Program-made: the position numbers and the translations under genes
Notes under the pieces: generated by a model
Seen by the model: only the letters and a program-made list of their open reading frames with translations
The model's database searches: none
Told to the model about the DNA's origin: nothing
Origin: JAGMXM01 sp964458325
GTDB lineage: Bacteria > Verrucomicrobiota > Verrucomicrobiia > Limisphaerales > UBA1319
Assembly: GCA_964458325.1 (NCBI GenBank)
Contig: CAYWIM010000012.1
Span: forward strand, 1 to 62,668
Reading direction: 5' to 3'
DNA length: 62,668 bases
Shown here: positions 43,111-52,116 of the stretch, piece after piece
How the letters are laid out: every line of letters starts with the position of its first letter
How positions within the stretch are numbered: the stretch's first letter is position 1

Positions 43111-44364
43111 ATGCCCGTGCAAGAACGCCCGCTTGAAGTCGCTGTGTCTTTGCGGTCCGGCCTGGCCTATACGATGGAGATTCTGCATGGGATCGCCGAT
43201 TATTCGCGGCAGCAGGGGCACTGGACACTGGAGGTTGACAGCGATTTGCACTTCGGCCAGCGGCCAGCCCGTCTGGATCGCCATTGGCGCGGGGACGGGG
43301 TGATTCTGCTAGGGGGGGAGAGCCAGGTCTTCGACAGCTTCTATTTTCGGCAGCATCGCATCCCCGTGGTCAACGCGACCGGCTGGCATGACCGGTATCC
43401 TGGGGTGCCGGAGGTTTTCTGGGATGACGAGGAGATTGCCGCGACAGCTGCGGCGCATCTGACGGGTCTTGGGCTGGAGAGGCTCGCCTACTTTGGCCCT
43501 CGGGTCTTTCCGCCGTCGCACGAGCGGGCGCTGGCCTTCCAGCGGCAAGTCCAGGCACGAGGTTCTTCCTGCATCCTGTGCGAGTGGACGGCGGACGAGA
43601 TTGGCGAGGTGGCCATCTGGGGGGAGAAGGCATGGTGGCAGGCGGCGGAGTTTTTCAAGCAGCGGCTGGCGAGGCTGGAAACGCCGGTCGGGATCCTGGC
43701 AAACAACGATATCACGGCATCGGTGCTGATGAACTCGGGCCAGGAAATCGGATTGGCGTGTCCGCGGGATCTGGCGGTCATCGGCTTTTGGAATGACCGG
43801 GTGATCTGCGAATCGACCGATCCGCCCCTGACCAGCATCGAAACGGATTTTTACGAGGTGGGCTTTCGGGCGGCGTCGATCCTCGATGCGATGATGCGGC
43901 AGCCCGGGTTTCAGCCGCCGCCGGTGACGCGGATTGGCACCAAGGGACTGACTCCGCGGGAATCGTCCGACTACCTGGGGATTCAGGACGAGCTGATTTC
44001 GCGCGCGGTGCGGTTCATTCGGAAGAATGCCGCCACCCGGCCGCTTCGAGTGGAGGAGGTTCTGCGGCAGGTCCCGATGTCGCGCAGCAGCTTCGGCGCC
44101 CGTTTCCGCAAGGCGGTTGGCGCCTCGGCGAAGGATGAAATCATCCGGGTTCGGATCCAGCACGTGCAGCGGCTGCTGCGGACGACCGACTGGTCGATCA
44201 CGCGGATCGCCGAGGCGGCGGGGTTCGATTCCTCGCGGGAGCTGGACCGTCTGTTTGGCAAGAAGACGGGCGTGACCCCTTCGGCCTATCGAGCCGCGGC
44301 TGAATTCGGTAATGAGGGTGTGGTCCGGATCGCCGGCCGCCGCCCGGCAGCCGCGAGCCGTTGA
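43111..44364 (+). CDS. XylR-type AraC-family transcriptional regulator with LacI-like sensor domain
   Basis: The 417-aa product has an N-terminal periplasmic-binding-protein fold (VAVSLRSGLAYTMEILHGI, DGVILLGGESQVFD, PVGILANNDITASVLMNSG, DLAVIGFWNDRVICE) followed from about residue 300 by an AraC-type double HTH (RVEEVLRQVPMSRSSFGARFRK, SITRIAEAAGFDSSRELDRLFGK). This matches XylR-like sugar sensors. A GTG at 43108 and ATG at 43111 are both possible. It is divergent from giant gene 1 with 249 bp between starts, so it probably senses a sugar and controls that operon. Confidence 0.9.
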   Translation: MPVQERPLEVAVSLRSGLAYTMEILHGIADYSRQQGHWTLEVDSDLHFGQRPARLDRHWRGDGVILLGGESQVFDSFYFRQHRIPVVNATGWHDRYPGVPEVFWDDEEIAATAAAHLTGLGLERLAYFGPRVFPPSHERALAFQRQVQARGSSCILCEWTADEIGEVAIWGEKAWWQAAEFFKQRLARLETPVGILANNDITASVLMNSGQEIGLACPRDLAVIGFWNDRVICESTDPPLTSIETDFYEVGFRAASILDAMMRQPGFQPPPVTRIGTKGLTPRESSDYLGIQDELISRAVRFIRKNAATRPLRVEEVLRQVPMSRSSFGARFRKAVGASAKDEIIRVRIQHVQRLLRTTDWSITRIAEAAGFDSSRELDRLFGKKTGVTPSAYRAAAEFGNEGVVRIAGRRPAAASR

Positions 44365-44398
44365 CTCTGGCCGCGGAACGTGTCATTCGAATGGATCC

Positions 44399-45553
44399 AT
44401 GATTGACTTCGATCCCTTCCGATCGTCCCTGCCGCCGACCCGCCGCGAGTTTCTGCGCCGCGCGGGCGTCGCGCTCGCCACCGCCGCGGCCGCCCCGGCG
44501 GCCTGGGCCCAGACCGGTTCGCCCGCGGCGCCGGCGCGCGGCTCGACGATCATGGATTTCGAGAGGGATCTGAAACGGATGCGATTCGAGCATTACCGGC
44601 ATCCGCCCATCGACATCCTCGGCAAGGGCTTTCGTCCCGTCGGGGGCAGCCTGGCGGATTTCGGCACGGCGCGGCACGATGGGAGAGATCACTTTTTCTA
44701 CATCGAGCGCCGCCTGCAGGAAGGGACTCCGTTCTTTCCCGGGCACGAAATTTATTTCGGCCATGCCTCGACGGCCGATTTCTTCGAATGGGAAGTGCAC
44801 GATCCGGCGTTGGTGGTCCGGCCGGGCACATGGGAAGAGGCGCATCTGTGGGCGCCGGTGATCCTGCGCGACGGTGGTGAGTTCATCATGGCGTACACGG
44901 GATTGAACCGGCACCTCTCGCAGAACATCGGCTTGGCCTCGAGCCAAGACCTGTTCACCTGGAATCGGAGGGAGATCAATCCGATCTCCCCGTGCAAAGG
45001 GGCCGCATGGGCATACTGGCGCGAGGACGACATCTGCAGCTGCAGGGATCCCGACCTGTTCCGCCACCGGGGTCGGGTCTGGATGCCTTACACCGCCAAC
45101 ACCCGGGAGGGCGCCACCTGCATCGCGCTGGCCAGCACCGCCGATTTCAAGAGGTGGAGAGACCACGGCCCGATTCTCGTGGGGCCCGCATCCGGCTACG
45201 AGGCGCGTCTGTGGGGCGGCCATCCCCAGGGCAGCTTCGAGTCCCCGAATCTCTCATTCCGCGAGGGGCGCTACATCCTGATCTTCCAGGCTTCAATCCG
45301 TGGCATGGGCCCAGGCACTTGGGCTGCAGCCAGCGATCGCATCGATGCGTTCAGCCGGGAACCGATCTGGCGTTTCTGGGCGGAGGGCGGATGCGTCGAG
45401 GTGGTGCGCGATCAAGGGACGCGGTCCTTGCTGGCGGGCATCCACGCTGGCGGACACCTCCGCTTCGGCGAAGTCGATTGGGCTCAGCCTTCGCCCGCGG
45501 CAAGAACCATTGCCGAGCCCGAAGTGTTGCGAGGGTGGCAGTCGGGAGGCTGA
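44399..45553 (+). CDS. Tat-exported glycoside hydrolase of the GH43/GH32 five-bladed-propeller type
   Basis: The 384-aa product has a strong Tat signal (TRREFLRRAGVALATAAAAPAAWA). The mature part has propeller features of GH43/32/68-like enzymes: DGRDHFFYIERRLQEG, EEAHLWAPVILRDGGEFIMAYTG (a DxxxxWAP-like blade, written in part), ICSCRDPDLFRHRGRVWMPYT with the RDP motif, and GGHPQGSFESPNLSF with SPxxF. The acidic residues in these motifs are the usual catalytic set, but substrate specificity is unclear. I chose ATG 44399. It faces the sialidase-family gene across a hairpin-rich gap. Confidence 0.8.
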   Translation: MIDFDPFRSSLPPTRREFLRRAGVALATAAAAPAAWAQTGSPAAPARGSTIMDFERDLKRMRFEHYRHPPIDILGKGFRPVGGSLADFGTARHDGRDHFFYIERRLQEGTPFFPGHEIYFGHASTADFFEWEVHDPALVVRPGTWEEAHLWAPVILRDGGEFIMAYTGLNRHLSQNIGLASSQDLFTWNRREINPISPCKGAAWAYWREDDICSCRDPDLFRHRGRVWMPYTANTREGATCIALASTADFKRWRDHGPILVGPASGYEARLWGGHPQGSFESPNLSFREGRYILIFQASIRGMGPGTWAAASDRIDAFSREPIWRFWAEGGCVEVVRDQGTRSLLAGIHAGGHLRFGEVDWAQPSPAARTIAEPEVLRGWQSGG

Positions 45554-45650
45554 CGCCGGAGGCGGAGGCCGGCAGCCCGATCGCCGGGCCCGCTCAAGGA
45601 AAGTTGTCTTGGCCTGTCGGCCATGCTCGACGCCTATGAACCGCTCACGC

Positions 45651-45693
45651 CGGGTCGGGCCTGCCTGCGCCGCCGCGGCAGGCAGGGGACCCG
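45651..45693. repeat. Long hairpin between convergent glycosidase and sialidase genes
   Basis: The segment reads cgggtcgggcctgcctgc, gccgcc, then gcggcaggcaggggacccg. The arms cctgcctgc and gcaggcagg, extended by cgggtc/gacccg, can form a long stem with a GC-rich loop. It may serve as a terminator or be a REP-like element. Confidence 0.6.
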
Positions 45694-45711
45694 GCCTGCT
45701 ACACTGTGTAG

Positions 45712-45731
45712 GCCCGGTGCCCTCACCGGGC
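45712..45731 (-). terminator. Hairpin just after the sialidase-family gene
   Basis: Perfect 8-bp arms gcccggtg and caccgggc around the 4-nt loop ccct lie 3 bp beyond the sialidase stop. No T-run follows on the minus strand, so if it terminates transcription it is not a textbook intrinsic terminator. A smaller palindrome, ctacactgtgtag, adjoins it at 45699-45711. Confidence 0.5.
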
Positions 45732-45734
45732 GGT

Positions 45735-47318
45735 TCATGGAAAGAACAACGGGACCGCCCATTTCCCCACCGCGATCGTCTCGCCCTCGGCGCACTCCTT
45801 TTGGTAGAGGGTGCAGAAGTTGGCGGGATTGGCCGGATCGAACAGGCGGACTTCGGGCTGGCGCACTTTCCGGAACCCCTGAGAAACCAGGGTGTGGGCA
45901 GCGCTATCTTTGTTGCGGGCAGGCGCTGGTGTCAGAAAATAGACGAGGCCGGCCCGGCGGCAACGAAGCTCCTTCTTGCCGTCCATGGGGATGGGGAGGA
46001 ACGCGGCGCTGGCCAGCGGCTCAGGGCATTCGGCGAGGGTGTACTGGCGGTCCTGGAAGAGCTTCTCGCCTGCGGCGAAGGGTCGCGGCTGTGCGCCTGC
46101 GCCCTCGATCGCGCCGCGGGGCCGGGTCCGGAGCGGTGCGCCGTCGGCGTTGGCATCGGGGGCGGGTCGGGGCGCCTGGCGCCCCCCGGAGCCCTGGCTG
46201 ACGAGCTGGCGCAACCGCACCGCGCCGGTGATCTCTTTGCCGGCGGCGGCATCCTCTTCCCGAAACGAGGCGATCAGGATCTGCCGGTCGCCCGTGCGGC
46301 TAAAGTCATAGATGATTCGAATCAGGCCATCCGAATCCTGCTGCCCGTCCGGGTAGGAGACGCCGGAGCGCTCGTCGAGCAGCAGCCCCCCCTGCCATCG
46401 GCGGCCGTCGTCTCGGGAGACGAAGGCCATCAGATGCGATCGGCCGGTCTGGCGGTCGAGGGGGCCGTGCTTGACCAGCAGGAGATTGCCGGAGGCCAGG
46501 CGGCGGACGAAGAACCGGGCCGACGGATGAGGGATGCCCGAGGGCGCCAGGTCCGGCCAGGTCGCGCCGCGGTCTTTGGAGACGCTCTCGCCGATGCCGT
46601 ATTTGGTGCGGGCCAGGAGCCAGATGTCGCCGTTGGTGCGTTCGATGAACATGTGCTCGTCAAAGGTGCGCGCTGCGGGCGGCACGGTGCATCCGCCCCG
46701 GATCGACCAGGTTTTTCCAGCGTCGGAGGAGACGACCATCTTCGAGCTTTGCTCGGAGAACCATGTGCAGACCGGCAGCACCCATTCGCCGGTCGACAGA
46801 ACGATGGGCTTGCACATCATGACTCCGTTGGCGACATGCGCCGGCGGGGCCCACGCCGCGTTTTCGGACTCGATCTCGGCCGTCTCCCGCATCCAGAGGC
46901 GGTCGGTCTTGACATCCGATATCCGGCTTGCCCAATACCAGCGCAGCTTGCCGTCGGGCCCGAGCCAGATTTCGGGATCGAAGGCGCGTGCCGGCCCGCT
47001 CCCGTCGGGATCGGCGACCAGCACCTCCTTCCACGTCTTGCCTTGGTCGCCGCTGGTGCTGAGCACAACGTAATTATTGTGATCCTCGCCGGGCGTGACG
47101 CCGGCATACCAGGTGGCCCACAGGCGGCCCCGAGGGGTGACAGCCAGGCTGGGGATGCCCTGAAAGGCGCGCTGGGTGGTCGCGTATTCGGCCCGGGGAG
47201 GTCCGGAATACATCGGCGGTGCGGGGCGGTCTGCACCGACGCCCAGCGCATGGGCGGCGGCAATGGCGAATGCCGCCGCGATCAGTCCGTGTGGTTTCAT
47301 AAGCTGGATGGGTTTCAT
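45735..47318 (-). CDS. Secreted sialidase-family (BNR/Asp-box) protein
   Basis: The 527-aa product has a signal peptide (KPHGLIAAAFAIAAAHALGVGA) and sialidase-like propeller features with several Asp-box-like motifs: STSGDQGKTWKEVL, SSDAGKTWSIRGG, SKDRGATWPDLA and SRDDGRRWQGG. The FDPEIWLGPDGKLRWYWA segment is typical of the exported sialidase-like family common in Verrucomicrobiota. A Pro/Ala/Arg-rich linker near residue 400 precedes a C-terminal part that reads like a separate domain. The start ATG 47318 overlaps the transporter stop (ATGA); ATG 47300 is an alternative. It is the last gene of the keto-deoxy-sugar operon. Confidence 0.83.
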   Translation of the reverse strand: MKPIQLMKPHGLIAAAFAIAAAHALGVGADRPAPPMYSGPPRAEYATTQRAFQGIPSLAVTPRGRLWATWYAGVTPGEDHNNYVVLSTSGDQGKTWKEVLVADPDGSGPARAFDPEIWLGPDGKLRWYWASRISDVKTDRLWMRETAEIESENAAWAPPAHVANGVMMCKPIVLSTGEWVLPVCTWFSEQSSKMVVSSDAGKTWSIRGGCTVPPAARTFDEHMFIERTNGDIWLLARTKYGIGESVSKDRGATWPDLAPSGIPHPSARFFVRRLASGNLLLVKHGPLDRQTGRSHLMAFVSRDDGRRWQGGLLLDERSGVSYPDGQQDSDGLIRIIYDFSRTGDRQILIASFREEDAAAGKEITGAVRLRQLVSQGSGGRQAPRPAPDANADGAPLRTRPRGAIEGAGAQPRPFAAGEKLFQDRQYTLAECPEPLASAAFLPIPMDGKKELRCRRAGLVYFLTPAPARNKDSAAHTLVSQGFRKVRQPEVRLFDPANPANFCTLYQKECAEGETIAVGKWAVPLFFP

Positions 47319-48607
47319 TGGGGGGCGCCCTGGATCTTCTCCCACACCGCCCACAGGGTGGTTCCCACGCTCAGCAGCGAGAACCCGAAAGCGGCGATGA
47401 TCCCCGCGTTCAGCGCCCAGCCAGCCTTGTGGAGGCCCATCAGAGAGCGCCGGTTGACCAGGAGGAAGATGCCCGCAATAATGGGCGGCAGAGCGAAGAC
47501 TTGAGCCACCTGCGTGGCGACCTGCGCGAGGATGGGATTGGCGCCGAGCACGGGGACCGTGAGCCCCAGCGCGCCCGCCACCGCCGCCAGCGCGCGAAAC
47601 CGGCGGGAGCGCGTGTCGAGCACGCCAGCCTGGTAGTCCGCGACGAGCAGCGGGGCCACCATCGCGATGGGGAAGATCGAAGAAAGCCCCGCGCTCAGCG
47701 TGCCGGTGAGAAAAAGGGCCACGGCGAACTTGCCGGCCACCGGCTCCAAGATCGAGACCATGTCGAGGACTTTGGCGATGGTCTTGCCGGAATGAAACAG
47801 CGCGCCGGTCGCACAGACCATGATCGCGCCGCTGATGACGAACATCAGCAGGGCGGAAACCAGGCTGTCGCGGCTCTGATGCCGGACATGCTCTCGAGTC
47901 CATCCCTTCCCCTTCATCAGCAAGGGGCGAACGACGAAGGTGGGCGCCGCCATGGTGGTGCCGACGAAAGCCGCGGCGATCAGCTTCGATCCCTCCGCGG
48001 CCGGGAGGCCGGGCACGAGGCCGCCGGCAATTTCGAGGGGCGAGGGCAGGACGATGAACATCGACACCAGAAAACTCAGCCCCATCAGGGTCACAAAGAC
48101 GACGAGGATCTTCTCGAACCAGCTGTAGTTCCCGATCCAGAGCATCGCTAGCACAACGCCGATGATGAAGATCGCGATCCCCAGCACCGCCCAATAGCTG
48201 CTTGGGTCGAGCTCGGGCATGGCGAGGCGGACGACTTCGTAGATGGCGTTTGCCGAGAGCCCGACGATGCCGGAGAGGCAGAACCATTGGCCGGTGATGA
48301 GCAGCAGCATGCTCCCCAGGGCCAGCCATTTCCCATGCCGGATCTCGTGCCGGAAGCTATGGATGGCAGTGCGGCCGGTGACAACCCCATAGCGGCCATA
48401 GGCTTCCATCAACACCCACGAAAACAGGCAGCTCAGGGCGAGCACCCAGAGCAGCCGGGTGCCGAACCGGGAACCGGCGACGGCCATGGTCGTCACGCTC
48501 CCCGTTCCGATGGTGTAACCGATGCAAAACAGGCCGGGGCCGACCATCAGAAGCCCGTTCCACAGCCGGCGCAGCGGATGAGGCATCGATGGATCCATGG
48601 GGGTCAT
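47315..48607 (-). CDS. Nramp-like transporter lacking the canonical metal-binding motifs
   Basis: The 430-aa product has about 11 hydrophobic helices and the overall Nramp layout. In TM1 the usual DPGN metal motif is GTGS (LFCIGYTIGTGSVTTMAVAG), and in TM6 the usual MPH is MAAP (FVGTTMAAPTFVVRP). Loss of the Asp, Asn and His ligands means it is unlikely to move Mn or Fe in the usual way. Given the neighbours (KDG kinase, KDPG aldolase, sialidase) it may carry an organic acid or another small solute, which is inference. It starts 15 bp after the kinase gene. Confidence 0.8.
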   Translation of the reverse strand: MTPMDPSMPHPLRRLWNGLLMVGPGLFCIGYTIGTGSVTTMAVAGSRFGTRLLWVLALSCLFSWVLMEAYGRYGVVTGRTAIHSFRHEIRHGKWLALGSMLLLITGQWFCLSGIVGLSANAIYEVVRLAMPELDPSSYWAVLGIAIFIIGVVLAMLWIGNYSWFEKILVVFVTLMGLSFLVSMFIVLPSPLEIAGGLVPGLPAAEGSKLIAAAFVGTTMAAPTFVVRPLLMKGKGWTREHVRHQSRDSLVSALLMFVISGAIMVCATGALFHSGKTIAKVLDMVSILEPVAGKFAVALFLTGTLSAGLSSIFPIAMVAPLLVADYQAGVLDTRSRRFRALAAVAGALGLTVPVLGANPILAQVATQVAQVFALPPIIAGIFLLVNRRSLMGLHKAGWALNAGIIAAFGFSLLSVGTTLWAVWEKIQGAPQ

Positions 48608-48622
48608 CCTGGCGGCTGGAGG

Positions 48623-49717
48623 TCACCTCTGAATCCGGCCGGACTCGGACCCGTTCATCAAGGCCTCGACCTCGTCGCGGGTGGAGAAATTGAAATCGCC
48701 GACGATGGAGTGCGCCAGGCAGGATGCGGCGACCGCGAACGAAAGAGCCACGGGCGGCGCCTGCAGCTCGGGGGTTAGCAGGGCGAAGATCAATCCGGCG
48801 GCGAAGGCATCTCCCGCGCCCACGCGGTCCACGATGGGCATGATGGGGTACGGGCGATAGGCGCCGATCTTCCATGGGGCGAAATGGGCCTGTCGCGCCG
48901 CGCAATCGTAGAGCATGCCCCCCCAGCGATTGTGCGAGGCGGAAATGCTTTCGCGCAGTGTGATCGCCACTTTCGAAAGCCGGGGGAACTGCCGGCTGAT
49001 TTCAGCGGCCACCTCGCGGTAGGCATCGGCCGGCTCCGCCTCCTGAGGCGCATCTAGCCGGGGAACGTGAATCCCGAGCACATCCTCGGCGTCCTGCTCG
49101 TTGCCGATGAGCACGTCCGCCGACGCCAGCAGCTCGCGCATTGTGTTCTCGGCCAGACGGCGGGGCGGCAGCTCCGGATCCCACTTCCACAACTGCTTGC
49201 GGAAATTCAGGTCGCAGGAAACGGTCAGCCCGCGCTCCTGGGCGGTGCGGGCGGCATCGATGGCAGCCCGGCTGGCGACCCGTGAAAGCGCTGGCGTGAT
49301 GCCCGAGACGTGAAACCACTTGGCATGCTCGAAGATGGATTCCCACGGATACCGATCTCCGGGAATGGCGCTGAAGGCCGATCCTTCCCGGTCGTAGATT
49401 ACTTTGCTGGGGCGCTGGTTCACGCCCGGCTCGCAGAAGAACATGCCCAGACGGCCCGAATCGGCCAGGAGAACGTGCGACGTGTCAACCCCCAGTCCAC
49501 GGATGTTCGCGACAAACGCGCGCGCGACCGCATGGTCGGGGAGGGCGGACACGAACGCCGTCTGGCCGCCGAGCAATGCGATGGAAACGGCCACGTTCAC
49601 CTCGGATCCCGCCGGAGCGAGCTGAAATGCGCCGGGGCAGGCCTGGGCCAGCCGCAGGCCGCCGCCCGGCGTCAGGCGTCCCATGATTTCGCCGAACGTA
49701 ACGACTTTATTGGACAT
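48623..49717 (-). CDS. kdgK: 2-keto-3-deoxygluconate kinase (PfkB family)
   Basis: The 364-aa product has VVTFGEIMGRLTPGGGLRLAQ, AGSEVNVAVSIALLGGQTAFV and the PfkB motif VDRVGAGDAFAAGLIFALL near residue 295 with the catalytic Asp. The GEIMGRL/TP opening resembles KDG kinases. KDG kinase makes KDPG from 2-keto-3-deoxygluconate, and the next gene upstream encodes KDPG aldolase, with an 11-bp overlap, so the pair forms the lower hexuronate pathway. The specificity is supported mainly by this pairing. Confidence 0.87.
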   Translation of the reverse strand: MSNKVVTFGEIMGRLTPGGGLRLAQACPGAFQLAPAGSEVNVAVSIALLGGQTAFVSALPDHAVARAFVANIRGLGVDTSHVLLADSGRLGMFFCEPGVNQRPSKVIYDREGSAFSAIPGDRYPWESIFEHAKWFHVSGITPALSRVASRAAIDAARTAQERGLTVSCDLNFRKQLWKWDPELPPRRLAENTMRELLASADVLIGNEQDAEDVLGIHVPRLDAPQEAEPADAYREVAAEISRQFPRLSKVAITLRESISASHNRWGGMLYDCAARQAHFAPWKIGAYRPYPIMPIVDRVGAGDAFAAGLIFALLTPELQAPPVALSFAVAASCLAHSIVGDFNFSTRDEVEALMNGSESGRIQR

Positions 49718-50480
49718 GATGCGAATTTCGAATCTCGATGGCCAGTCGGCGTGCTTCGGCGGCCCGGGTGGTGATGGCTTGCCAGTTCCGCTCCTGGATC
49801 AGGCGGCGCGGTGCGATCCATGATCCGCCGATCATCCAGATGAGCGGGTGTTGGAGGTAGGTCTTGATCTGGTCGGCCGTGATGCCGCCCAGCGGGATGA
49901 ACCGGCAGTCCAGATGGGCATAGGGGCCGGCCATGGCATCCAGAAACGGCAGCCCCCCGCACGGTTCGGCTGGAAAGAATTTGAGCAGGCGGCATCCGAG
50001 CTCCAACGCCGATTCCAGCTCCGAGGGCGTGGCGACGCCAGGGGCGAAGGGCAGCCCCCGGGCTTGGGCCGCCTGGACTACGCGCGGATTCAATCCCGGG
50101 GCCAAGCCGTATTCGGCCCCTGCCTCCTGGGCCTGCTCGACCTGGGCGGGGGTGAGGATCGTTCCGACGCCGGCCAGCATCTGGGGCGCTTCGCGGCGGA
50201 TTGCCGCCAGGGCCTCGAGCGCGGCAGGCGTGCGCAAGGTCAGCTCCATGCAATCAATCCCGCCGTCGATCAGCGCCCGCGCCAATGGGACGGCGTCCTC
50301 GACGCGGTCGATGACCAGCACCGCCATGACCGCTGAGCGGTAGAGGCGCTCTCCCAGGGAGGACCCGCTGGCGTCCGGGGCGCCGAATGCGGGATCCGGG
50401 AGGAGTTGCGGGGGGTTGGACGGCAGGAAATCCTGCCGATTTCCGGGATCACGCGGCCCGGGTTTGGTTGGAGAGGTCAT
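49707..50480 (-). CDS. eda: KDPG (2-dehydro-3-deoxy-phosphogluconate) aldolase
   Basis: The 257-aa product matches class I KDPG/KHG aldolases: DCMELTLRTPAALEAL with catalytic Glu and Arg, GVGTILTPAQVEQAQEAGAEYG, and the Schiff-base Lys in LLKFFPAEPCGG. It splits KDPG into pyruvate and glyceraldehyde-3-phosphate. It has about 35 extra residues at the N-terminus (Pro-rich) compared with E. coli Eda. ATG 50480 lies inside the end of the GntR gene (32-bp overlap); 50489 and 50327 are alternatives, but 50327 would remove part of the barrel. Confidence 0.9.
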   Translation of the reverse strand: MTSPTKPGPRDPGNRQDFLPSNPPQLLPDPAFGAPDASGSSLGERLYRSAVMAVLVIDRVEDAVPLARALIDGGIDCMELTLRTPAALEALAAIRREAPQMLAGVGTILTPAQVEQAQEAGAEYGLAPGLNPRVVQAAQARGLPFAPGVATPSELESALELGCRLLKFFPAEPCGGLPFLDAMAGPYAHLDCRFIPLGGITADQIKTYLQHPLIWMIGGSWIAPRRLIQERNWQAITTRAAEARRLAIEIRNSHHVQ

Positions 50481-51180
50481 GAAATGCATCTTGGAGATGG
50501 TTGAGCATGGCGGTGCGCGCCCCCTGCGAATCCTGTCGCTGGATGGCTCGCAAGATATTAGTGTGGCCCAGAACGGCGTGGCTCGTGTCGACGTGGCGAT
50601 ACGTGTTTTCCTGGAACTTGCGGAGCAAGGACCGGATCGAGTCCATGATGAGCAGGAAGATGGGGTTGCCGGTCGCTTTGGCCAGGAGCTGGTGGAAGGC
50701 GACATCGGCATCGATCCACTCCTCGAGACCCCGGTTCGCCTTCAGATCTTCGATCAGGGCGGCCAGACGAGTCAGGTCATCCGGAGTGACATGCTGGGCG
50801 GCCAGGGCGGCAATCTCCACTTCCAGCGGAACGCGGACCTGCATCAGATGAAGGAAGGAATTGTTGGATCGCCGCAGGAGCGCTTCCAGGGTGTTGGTCA
50901 CCGCAATCGGGTCCGCCGGCTTGACGCGCGGCCGGCGCCCCTGGCTGATTTCGATCAGGCCCTGCATGCGCAGGTTCCGCATGCTTTCCCGCATCACATT
51001 GCGCGACACGCCCAGCTGGGTGGCCAGGGATCCCTCGGAAGGCAACTCGCGCCCCACGCCAAATGCCCCGGATAGAATCTGCTCGCGGATCCAGTCCGTG
51101 ACCTGGCTGACGAGATCCTTCCGGCCGAAGAATGCGCCGGGCTCATCGAGGACTGCCGCGTTGGTATTGTTGATTTGCAT
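50449..51180 (-). CDS. GntR-family (FadR-type) transcriptional regulator
   Basis: The 243-aa product has an N-terminal winged HTH (VTDWIREQILSGAFGVGRELPSE, LATQLGVSRNVMRESMRNLRMQGLIEI) and a C-terminal all-helical FCD ligand domain with the metal-ligand pattern DVAFHQLLAKATGN and GHTNILRAI. FadR-type regulators bind sugar acids or fatty acyl ligands. Its gene overlaps the KDPG aldolase, so it probably controls this operon in response to a uronate or keto-deoxy sugar acid. ATG 51180 was chosen; longer frames overlap the pseudopilin gene. Confidence 0.9.
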   Translation of the reverse strand: MQINNTNAAVLDEPGAFFGRKDLVSQVTDWIREQILSGAFGVGRELPSEGSLATQLGVSRNVMRESMRNLRMQGLIEISQGRRPRVKPADPIAVTNTLEALLRRSNNSFLHLMQVRVPLEVEIAALAAQHVTPDDLTRLAALIEDLKANRGLEEWIDADVAFHQLLAKATGNPIFLLIMDSIRSLLRKFQENTYRHVDTSHAVLGHTNILRAIQRQDSQGARTAMLNHLQDAFHDLSNQTRAA

Positions 51181-51197
51181 ACGATCTGCTTTGCCAC

Positions 51198-52046
51198 TCA
51201 CTCGATGGGCGCCGAACTGCGCTCGTGGAACCATGCGATGTCCACATTGTTGGGCGACGGCACCTTCAAAGGGATCCCGACTCCCGGCTGCAGGGCCGGC
51301 TTCGTCCGCGGATCGAGCCACTTGTGAATCTCCGAATGGCCGTCGGCGAACGCGAGTCCCGCCGCGCCATTGTGGTAGCTGGCGGGGTAATCGCAGAACA
51401 GGTAGTTGCGCGGGCGGGTTTGATAACCGGTCATGTCCACCCCAAACCAGCCATCGTTGATGCTGTCCTCTCGCTCGTCGATGAACACCCAGAGCATGCT
51501 GGGGGGAGGGCGGGTCATCGAGGCGAACTTGGGGTATTCGCGGAAGCCGGTGTTGTAGGGGGCATGGCCGGGATTGCCGCCGACCCAGTTGTTCATCGAG
51601 ACGCTCCGTACGCGCGGATGCCGAGCTCCGCCGATCGTCACCGCGCTTCGATCCGCCGGACACCTGAATGTCGCCGGATTCTTCACATAGGGTCCCAACT
51701 GGCCATTCACGACTAACAGCAAATTTGTATTATCGGTGTTCGATCCATTAAAGTCCAGCGTTCCGTCCACCCAACCCCGCACCGCCCCTCCCCGGGAATT
51801 GTCGGGAAGCCGATCCTGGTTGTCGTCCGCATACACCATCACCGCCAGCATCAGCTGGCGCGTGTTGTTCATGCAGTGAATGCCTTGCGCCTTGGTCTTG
51901 GCCCTGCTCAAGGCAGGCAGCAGCATGCCCGCCAAAATGGCGATGATGGCGATGACAACCAGCAGCTCGATCAAGGTGAAGCCCTTCGGGCCAGGGCTCG
52001 ACGGCTGTCGACGCCTTGGATCGGGCGTTGTTGGGTGTGTGTTCAT
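51198..52046 (-). CDS. Pseudopilin-like protein with prepilin N-terminal cleavage motif
   Basis: The 282-aa product has KGFTLIELLVVIAIIAILAG near residue 21 and the FADGHSEIHKW motif near the C-terminus. The remainder aligns closely with the pseudopilin at 38895-39758 (SRAKTKAQGIHCMNNTRQL, FRCPADRSAVTI, RVRSVSMNNW, DEREDSINDGWF). It lies 70 bp after the second giant LamG/CBM gene and 17 bp before the GntR gene. ATG 52046 gives a typical short leader. Confidence 0.9.
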   Translation of the reverse strand: MNTHPTTPDPRRRQPSSPGPKGFTLIELLVVIAIIAILAGMLLPALSRAKTKAQGIHCMNNTRQLMLAVMVYADDNQDRLPDNSRGGAVRGWVDGTLDFNGSNTDNTNLLLVVNGQLGPYVKNPATFRCPADRSAVTIGGARHPRVRSVSMNNWVGGNPGHAPYNTGFREYPKFASMTRPPPSMLWVFIDEREDSINDGWFGVDMTGYQTRPRNYLFCDYPASYHNGAAGLAFADGHSEIHKWLDPRTKPALQPGVGIPLKVPSPNNVDIAWFHERSSAPIE

Positions 52047-52116
52047 GGATGATTTCTTGCACCGGGTCTCGGCCATGCGATCCGATTGCGATGCTCCATT
52101 CGAGGGGCGGAGCTCC

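Noticed and set aside
45300..47504. A 734-codon plus-strand frame over the sialidase region
   Set aside because: It is antisense to the sialidase-family gene, whose Asp-box motifs are clear on the minus strand.
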